Shown piece after piece: positions 5,623 through 11,255 of a stretch of DNA of 11,255 nt; within the stretch, counting starts at the first letter, position 1, and each line of letters starts with the position of its first letter. Both the position numbers and the translations under genes were made by a program. The stretch is from the NCBI GenBank assembly GCA_023391905.1, contig JAEWAD010000122.1:1-11255 (forward strand), given 5' to 3'. The notes under the pieces are model-generated. The model saw only the letters and a list, made by a program, of their open reading frames with translations. It had not been told where the DNA came from and did no database searches. Source of the stretch: Pseudomonadota bacterium. Its GTDB lineage: Bacteria > Pseudomonadota > Alphaproteobacteria > Rhizobiales > Kaistiaceae.

Positions 5623-6571
5623 TATCTCCATTTTCCTCCGGCGCTGGGGGGCCGTGCTGGCGCTCGGCCTGCTGGTCGCCTTCAACCTGGCCTTCACGCC
5701 GCATTTCGCCACCACCCAGACGCTCGCCATCAACCTGACGCAGGTTGCGGTGGTCATGATCGTCGGTGTCGGCATGACACTGGTCATCGCGACCGGCGGC
5801 ATCGACCTCTCGGTCGGCTCGCTGATGGCGATCGCCGGCGCCATCTCGCCGATGATCTTCACCGGGCAGCTGTTTCCGGTCTCGAACCTCTATGTCGGCA
5901 TCGCGCTCGGCATCGTCCTGCCGGTGCTGGTGGCGGGCATGTTCGGCTATTTCAACGGCTGGCTGATCACCCGCTTCTCGATCCAGCCGATCATCGCGAC
6001 GCTGGTCCTGTTCATCGCCGGTCGCGGCATCGCCCAGGTCTGGACGAATGGCGACCTGCAGGTGTTCAAGGTGCCGGAGTTCCAGCAGATCGCCATCGGC
6101 CGGTTGCTGGGCGTGCCGTTCCAGGTCTGGATCATGGCGGTGATCGTCATCGCCGCCACCTGGACCCTGCGCAAGACGGTCTTCGGCCGCCAGGTTCTGG
6201 CGATCGGCGGCAACGAGGCGGCGGCGCGGCTCGCCGGCGTCCCGGTCGTGCGGGTCAAGACGCTCGTCTATGTCATCTCGGGCATCTGCAGCGGCATTGC
6301 CGGCCTCATCGTCATTGCGATGAACTCGGCCGCCGACGCCAATCTGATCGGCCTCGGCGTCGAGCTCGACGCCCTCGCCGCGGTCGCGGTCGGCGGCACG
6401 CTCCTGACCGGTGGTCGCGCGACCATCCTCGGCACGCTGATCGGCGCGCTCATCATCCAGCTCGTCCGCTACACCCTGCTCGCCAATGGCGTGCCGGATT
6501 CGGCGGCCCTCATCGTCAAGGCCGGGTTGATCATCCTGGCCGTCTGGCTGCAGCGACAGGACAGGGCATGA
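5615..6571 (+). CDS. ytfT: YtfT-like sugar ABC permease
   Basis: First of two inner-membrane permeases (BPD_transp_2 family) forming the translocation channel with the next gene product. It shows many hydrophobic helices, the family hallmark GMTLVIATGGIDLSVGSLM, the YtfT-like IQPIIATLVLFIAGRGIAQ and, towards the end, VGGTLLTGGRATILG. Start choice: the TTG at 5615 is preferred because AAGGGGG (5601-5607) lies about seven bases upstream, giving 318 residues and an 8-base overlap with the ATPase gene. In-frame ATGs at 5588 and 5573 lack good ribosome sites and would add 9 or 14 polar residues. Its stop overlaps the next start as ATGA, so the two permeases are translationally coupled. Confidence 0.9.
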   Translation: MSDISIFLRRWGAVLALGLLVAFNLAFTPHFATTQTLAINLTQVAVVMIVGVGMTLVIATGGIDLSVGSLMAIAGAISPMIFTGQLFPVSNLYVGIALGIVLPVLVAGMFGYFNGWLITRFSIQPIIATLVLFIAGRGIAQVWTNGDLQVFKVPEFQQIAIGRLLGVPFQVWIMAVIVIAATWTLRKTVFGRQVLAIGGNEAAARLAGVPVVRVKTLVYVISGICSGIAGLIVIAMNSAADANLIGLGVELDALAAVAVGGTLLTGGRATILGTLIGALIIQLVRYTLLANGVPDSAALIVKAGLIILAVWLQRQDRA

Positions 6572-7623
6572 CCTCGATCGCAACCTTCCGCGGCGCGACC
6601 CGCGAGATCCGCTTCCCGCAAGGGCTCGGCGTCGTCCTTCTCCTGCTCGCCCTCGTCGCCTTTGGCGGCTGGCGCTACGACGGCTTCCTCGGCAGCTACA
6701 ACGTGCTGTCGGTGCTGCGCTATTCGTCGATGTTCGCGCTCGTGTCGCTCGGCATGTGCTTCGTCATCATGACCGGCGGCATCGACCTGTCGGTCGGTTC
6801 GGTGGCGGCGCTCGGCTCCGTCGTCTCGGCGATCCTGAGCCCGTATGGCCTGCTGCCCGGCCTCTTGGGCGGCGTCCTCGTCGGAGCGGCGGCCGGCACG
6901 ATCAGCGGCCTCGTCATCACGCGCCTCAAGATCCTGCCGTTCATCGCGACGCTCGCCGTCATGCTGGCGGCGAGCGGCACGGCGCTCCTGCTCGCCGGCA
7001 ACCAGTCGGTCTCCGTCTCCTACGACACCGCGTTCACGACGCTCGGCCAGGGCGACCTGCTCGCGCCGTGGCGCCCGGAATGGATCGATGCCGAGGATGC
7101 CGGTTGGTTCGCCGGCGCGCTTGGCTTCCTCTTCGGTTTCCCGACGCCGGCCTGGATCGCACTCGCCGCCTATGGGCTCGGCGTCATCGTCATGCGCTGG
7201 CGCGCCTTCGGCCGGCACGTGCTCGCTGTCGGCGGCGGCGAGGAAGCGGCGCTGCTGATGGGTCTTCCCGTCGGCCGTACCATCTTCATCGTCTACCTGA
7301 TTTCCGGCAGCCTGGCCGGGCTGGCAGGCGTGATCCTGGCGGCGCAGTTCGGCGCCGGCCAGCCGGTCGAGGGCGCGGGCTGGGAGCTCTTCGCCATCGC
7401 CTCGGTGGTCGTCGGCGGCACGCTGCTCACCGGCGGCAAGGGCTCGGTCGTCGCGACGCTCGCCGGTTCGCTGCTGCTCGGGCTGATCTACACGATCCTC
7501 AACTTCGAGAACGGCATGGGCTGGATCTCGCTCTCCGCCTACTGGCAGTCGGTCGTCCGCGGCGCCTTCCTGCTGGTCGTCGTCATCATCCAGGCGAGCT
7601 TCGTGAAAAACACAAAGAGCTGA
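6568..7623 (+). CDS. yjfF: YjfF-like sugar ABC permease
   Basis: Second permease of the importer, 351 residues, very hydrophobic, with the same hallmark GMCFVIMTGGIDLSVGSV near residue 70, FGRHVLAVGGGEEAALLMG in the cytoplasmic coupling region, and VVVGGTLLTGGKGSVVATL near the C-terminus. Two distinct permeases in tandem are diagnostic of the YtfQ-YtfR-YtfT-YjfF type, whereas ribose- or xylose-type importers use one. Starts with an ATGA overlap and an AGGACAGGG stretch just upstream. Odd point: the segment after YDTAFTTLGQG (about residues 155-190, containing WRPEWIDAEDAGW) appears some 25 residues longer than my recollection of E. coli YjfF, suggesting a larger periplasmic loop. A hairpin overlaps its stop codon. 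Confidence 0.92.
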   Translation: MTSIATFRGATREIRFPQGLGVVLLLLALVAFGGWRYDGFLGSYNVLSVLRYSSMFALVSLGMCFVIMTGGIDLSVGSVAALGSVVSAILSPYGLLPGLLGGVLVGAAAGTISGLVITRLKILPFIATLAVMLAASGTALLLAGNQSVSVSYDTAFTTLGQGDLLAPWRPEWIDAEDAGWFAGALGFLFGFPTPAWIALAAYGLGVIVMRWRAFGRHVLAVGGGEEAALLMGLPVGRTIFIVYLISGSLAGLAGVILAAQFGAGQPVEGAGWELFAIASVVVGGTLLTGGKGSVVATLAGSLLLGLIYTILNFENGMGWISLSAYWQSVVRGAFLLVVVIIQASFVKNTKS

Positions 7624-7640
7624 TCGCGCTCGTCGCGATC
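7622..7640 (+). other. Hairpin overlapping the yjfF stop codon
   Basis: GATCGCG (7622-7628) and CGCGATC (7634-7640) form a perfect 7-bp stem with loop CTCGT, beginning inside the TGA stop. There is no U-tract. It precedes the larger hairpin at 7649-7675, so the two stand in tandem between the second permease and the epimerase gene. Confidence 0.4.
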
Positions 7641-7648
7641 CGCATTCC

Positions 7649-7679
7649 GGAAGGTCCGCCGCGTCCGGGCCTTCCTTTC
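7649..7679 (+). terminator. Terminator- or attenuator-like hairpin between yjfF and galM
   Basis: GGAAGGTCCG (7649-7658) pairs with CGGGCCTTCC (7666-7675) to give a 10-bp stem with one G-U pair and a 7-base loop, followed by TTTC. The short T-run makes it a weak intrinsic terminator at best. It probably lowers read-through into the epimerase gene or stabilises the transporter message. Confidence 0.45.
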
Positions 7680-7729
7680 ATGCCTTCGCGCCCAGGCGAG
7701 GCGACAAACAGGCTCGGGGGAGAGCAAGA

Positions 7730-8785
7730 ATGATCGAGAGCTTCGTGTTCGGGCATCTGGATGGGGAAGTCGTCCGTGGCTTCGTCCTGCGCAATCGCAA
7801 CGGCCTGTCGGCCAAGCTGATTACCTATGGCGCGCGGCTGACCGAGCTGCATGCCCCGGGTCGCGACGGCGAGATGGCCGACATCGTGCTCGGCTTCGAC
7901 GACGTCGCCTCCTATGTCGCCACCGACACCTATTTCGGCGCGACCTGCGGCCGCTATGGTAATCGCATCCGCGACGGCCGCTTCTCGCTCGACGGCGAAG
8001 CGTTCCAGCTGTCGCTGAACGAGGGCGCCAACCATCTGCATGGCGGCATCGCCGGCTTCGACCGCAAGAACTGGGACGCGACTGTCGACGAGGCGACCAA
8101 CACGGTCACTTTCACGGCGGTGTCGCCGCATGGCGAGGAGGGCTATCCCGGCACGGTCAATCTCTCGGCCAGCTATAGGCTGACCGACGACGACCGGCTG
8201 GAGATCGCCATTCGCGGCATGACCGACCGGCCGACGATCCTGAACGCCGTGCACCACACCTACTGGAACCTGGCCGGCCACGGCTCCGGTGATGTCCGTG
8301 ACCAGGTCCTGGTCCTCAATTCCGATTTCTACACGCCGATCGACGCGGAACTGCTGACCACAGGCGAGGTCCTCGCCGTCGCCGGCACGCCGTTCGATTT
8401 CAGCACCCCGAAGGCGATCGGCACGGATATCGACGCGCTCGCCGATGTCGGCACCGGCCATCTCGTCGGCGGCGGCTACGACCACAACTGGTGCCTGAAG
8501 GGCGATGGCGAGGCGCTTCGCCTCTGCGCCCGCGTCGTCGATCCGGCCTCGGGCCGCGGCCTCGAGTTGCACACCACCGAGCCCGGCGTGCAGTTCTACA
8601 CCGGCGGCTATCTCAACGAGACGGTGATCGGCAAGTCCAACAAGCCCTATTGCCGTTTCGCCGGTTACACCTTCGAGACCCAGAAGTTCCCGGATACGCC
8701 GAACTTCGCCCACTTCCCGAGCACGATCGTCGCGCCGGGGGAAGTGTACGACCACCGCATGTCGGTTCGGCTCTTCGTCGAATAG
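7730..8785 (+). CDS. galM: Aldose 1-epimerase (mutarotase)
   Basis: Interconverts alpha and beta anomers of aldoses so that the incoming sugar can enter its catabolic pathway. The 351 residues are the normal GalM length. Seen in order: GRYGNRI near residue 84, NEGANHLHGG (H102 and H104), NAVHHTYWNL with the probable catalytic acid H176, GYDHNW, EPGVQFYTGG, and YTFETQKFPDTPN with the probable catalytic base E316. The ATG at 7730 follows GGGGGAGAG by five bases. It is 106 bases downstream of the permease gene on the same strand, so it is probably the last gene of the transport operon, perhaps attenuated by the hairpins between. Only 38 bases separate its stop from the convergent LysR stop, with no clear terminator there. 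No signal peptide is visible, so it is cytoplasmic. Confidence 0.94.
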   Translation: MIESFVFGHLDGEVVRGFVLRNRNGLSAKLITYGARLTELHAPGRDGEMADIVLGFDDVASYVATDTYFGATCGRYGNRIRDGRFSLDGEAFQLSLNEGANHLHGGIAGFDRKNWDATVDEATNTVTFTAVSPHGEEGYPGTVNLSASYRLTDDDRLEIAIRGMTDRPTILNAVHHTYWNLAGHGSGDVRDQVLVLNSDFYTPIDAELLTTGEVLAVAGTPFDFSTPKAIGTDIDALADVGTGHLVGGGYDHNWCLKGDGEALRLCARVVDPASGRGLELHTTEPGVQFYTGGYLNETVIGKSNKPYCRFAGYTFETQKFPDTPNFAHFPSTIVAPGEVYDHRMSVRLFVE

Positions 8786-8823
8786 GATCTCGGCTCTCGA
8801 AGCAAATTGCCGCCACGCGCCCG

Positions 8824-9711
8824 CTACTCGGCCTCGAACGCTCGACGCGCCGCGCGGACGCTGGCGACGATGTGGCGTTGTACTTCGGCGACGCGGCGAA
8901 GCCGGTGCGTGTCGGGGTGGGATACCAGCCAGTAGCTGCGCGTGAAGCGGATCGCGGGGAGCAGGCGCTTCAGTTCGGGGAAACCCTGCGCGGCGTAGTC
9001 GTGCAGGATGCCGATGCCGTGGCCGGCGCGCACGGCTTCCATCTGCCCCATCACGCTGCCGCACTCGAAGCGGCGATCCATCAGCTGGCCGAGGCGGTCG
9101 GCATAGTCGAGCGCGCGGCTATAGACGAAATCCTCGACATGCGTGACGAACAGCCGCCCGGCGAGATCCGCCTCGCGCTCGATCGGACCCGTTTCGGCCA
9201 GGTAGCTCTCCGAGGCGTAGACGCTGAGCGTGTAGTCGGTGAGCTTCTGCACCAGCATGCGGCCCTGCTTGGGCCGGTCGAGCGTGATGACGATGTCGGC
9301 CTCGCGGCGCGACAGCGAGAAGGTTCTGGGCAGCGGCACCAGCTGGATGACGAGACCGGGATAGCGCGCCGCCATGCCGCCCAGCGCCCGCGCCAGGAAA
9401 TAATTGCCGAGCCCGTCCGGCGCCCCGACACGGACGGGGCCGCTGATTGCCTGCGTCGTGCCTGAAAGCTCCGCCTCGAGTTGCAGGAACTCGGACTCGA
9501 CCCGCTCCGCCGTTGCCAGCAGGGCTTCCCCGGCGGGGGTGAGCACGCTGCCCTGCGTCTGCCGCTCGACCAGCTTGGTCGAAAGCTCCTCCTCCAGCGC
9601 GGTCAGCTGGCGGCCGACGGTGGCGTGGTTGAGCCCGAGCCGCTTGGCGGCGCCCGCCAGTTGGCCGGTGCGCGCGACGGCGAGAAAGATGCGAATGCGA
9701 TCCCAATCCAT
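8824..9711 (-). CDS. LysR-family transcriptional regulator
   Basis: A 295-residue regulator: N-terminal helix-turn-helix (residues about 1-60, MDWDRIRIFLAVARTGQLAG through GLNHATVGRQLTALEEEL), a linker helix, and a periplasmic-binding-like effector domain from about residue 90, starting SGPVRVGAPDGLG. Start chosen at 9711: MDWDRIRIFL is the usual beginning of this LysR group. An ATG at 9735 would add eight residues but lies inside the likely promoter, and neither ATG has a Shine-Dalgarno site. The -10 TATAGT ends six bases before 9711, so the message is probably leaderless. It is divergent from mmsA with a symmetric element between them, so it most likely controls mmsA and itself. The co-inducer is unknown. 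Convergent with galM, hence probably unrelated to the sugar operon. Confidence 0.92.
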   Translation of the reverse strand: MDWDRIRIFLAVARTGQLAGAAKRLGLNHATVGRQLTALEEELSTKLVERQTQGSVLTPAGEALLATAERVESEFLQLEAELSGTTQAISGPVRVGAPDGLGNYFLARALGGMAARYPGLVIQLVPLPRTFSLSRREADIVITLDRPKQGRMLVQKLTDYTLSVYASESYLAETGPIEREADLAGRLFVTHVEDFVYSRALDYADRLGQLMDRRFECGSVMGQMEAVRAGHGIGILHDYAAQGFPELKRLLPAIRFTRSYWLVSHPDTHRLRRVAEVQRHIVASVRAARRAFEAE

Positions 9712-9717
9712 GGCTGG

Positions 9718-9746
9718 ACTATAATTTTCGCACATCGGAAGCGCAA
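9718..9746 (-). promoter_or_regulatory. Promoter of lysR, leaderless arrangement
   Basis: Minus-strand TTGCGC (9741-9746), a 17-base spacer and TATAGT (9718-9723, 5 of 6 consensus bases). A start seven bases past the -10 falls on the A of the ATG at 9711, which explains the missing ribosome site. The -35 overlaps the left half of the symmetric element, consistent with autorepression. Confidence 0.5.
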
Positions 9747-9768
9747 TTGCCGAGATTGTTGTGCAATT
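9743..9768. promoter_or_regulatory. Probable LysR operator, AATTGC-N12-GCAATT
   Basis: AATTGC (9745-9750) and GCAATT (9763-9768) form a perfect 6-base inverted repeat. The left arm is itself part of the palindrome GCAATTGC (9743-9750), so GCAATT also recurs directly at 20-bp spacing, about two helical turns. It covers the -35 regions of both divergent promoters, as expected for a LysR-type site that represses its own gene and activates its neighbour. Confidence 0.5.
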
Positions 9769-9784
9769 CTGCTGGGTTCATAAG
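9756..9784 (+). promoter_or_regulatory. Candidate promoter of mmsA
   Basis: TTGTTG (9756-9761), 17 bases, CATAAG (9779-9784). Both hexamers are moderate, fitting an activator-dependent promoter. The predicted start near 9791 gives a leader of about 26 bases that includes the GGAGGG ribosome site at 9807-9812. The right arm of the symmetric element lies within the spacer. Confidence 0.35.
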
Positions 9785-9816
9785 CTCGGTATCGAAACCG
9801 GCTTGTGGAGGGCGAA

Positions 9817-11255
<1,439 letters not shown>

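Noticed and set aside
2965..5862. A 965-codon open frame on the minus strand
   Set aside because: It lies antisense to the binding-protein and ATPase genes, whose translations match known families throughout. Its sequence is low-complexity (rich in D, R, A, L, H) as expected when the complement of GC-biased codons is read. It is a shadow.
7586..9064. A 492-codon minus-strand frame across galM
   Set aside because: Antisense to a GalM with all catalytic motifs intact; compositionally biased.

Overview
The window is GC-rich, with strong third-position G/C. It carries a chromosomal-looking catabolic locus typical of an alphaproteobacterium, probably of the rhizobial order (Hyphomicrobiales). This placement rests on gene content (IlvD/Edd sugar-acid dehydratase, IclR regulator, YtfQ-type sugar ABC operon, divergent LysR/mmsA pair) and codon style. 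No rRNA or other marker is present, so genus is not determinable. I see no mobile element, tRNA, CRISPR array or origin.

Layout: (1) 1-1461, minus strand: the N-terminal 487 codons of an IlvD/Edd-family sugar-acid dehydratase, closest by eye to L-arabinonate dehydratase, running off the left edge. (2) 1693-2505, plus: an IclR-family regulator, divergent from the dehydratase. (3) 2506-2982: a 477-bp gap with no convincing gene. Its right end is comparatively AT-rich and packed with operator-like palindromes and a promoter-like segment. (4) 2983-8785, plus: a five-gene operon encoding a periplasmic sugar-binding protein, a two-domain ABC ATPase, two permeases and an aldose 1-epimerase. The tandem permeases and the protein sequences match the YtfQ-YtfR-YtfT-YjfF (galactofuranose-type) transporter. 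Strong hairpins follow the binding-protein gene and the second permease gene. (5) 8824-9711, minus: a LysR regulator, probably read from a leaderless transcript. (6) 9817-11255, plus: a CoA-acylating methylmalonate-semialdehyde dehydrogenase (MmsA), missing only its last few residues at the right edge.

How the parts work together (inference): the transporter imports an aldose, perhaps in furanose form (L-arabinose or D-galactose type). The epimerase equilibrates its anomers. The sugar is presumably oxidised to an aldonate by enzymes outside the window, and the dehydratase converts the aldonate to a 2-keto-3-deoxy acid. The IclR protein probably controls both the dehydratase and the transport operon: an 11-base motif (consensus near CATTGCAAAAC) occurs upstream of the dehydratase, upstream of iclR and upstream of the binding-protein gene, and an IclR-box-like palindrome overlaps the putative transport promoter. 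The LysR/MmsA pair on the right looks like a separate unit (valine or inositol-type catabolism) with its own divergent promoter and a symmetric operator.

The genes are ordinary members of known families and I do not see a new biological system. The points worth a second look are regulatory: the shared operators, the hairpins that partition the operon, the leaderless lysR start, a TTG start in the first permease and a Tat-like signal on the binding protein.
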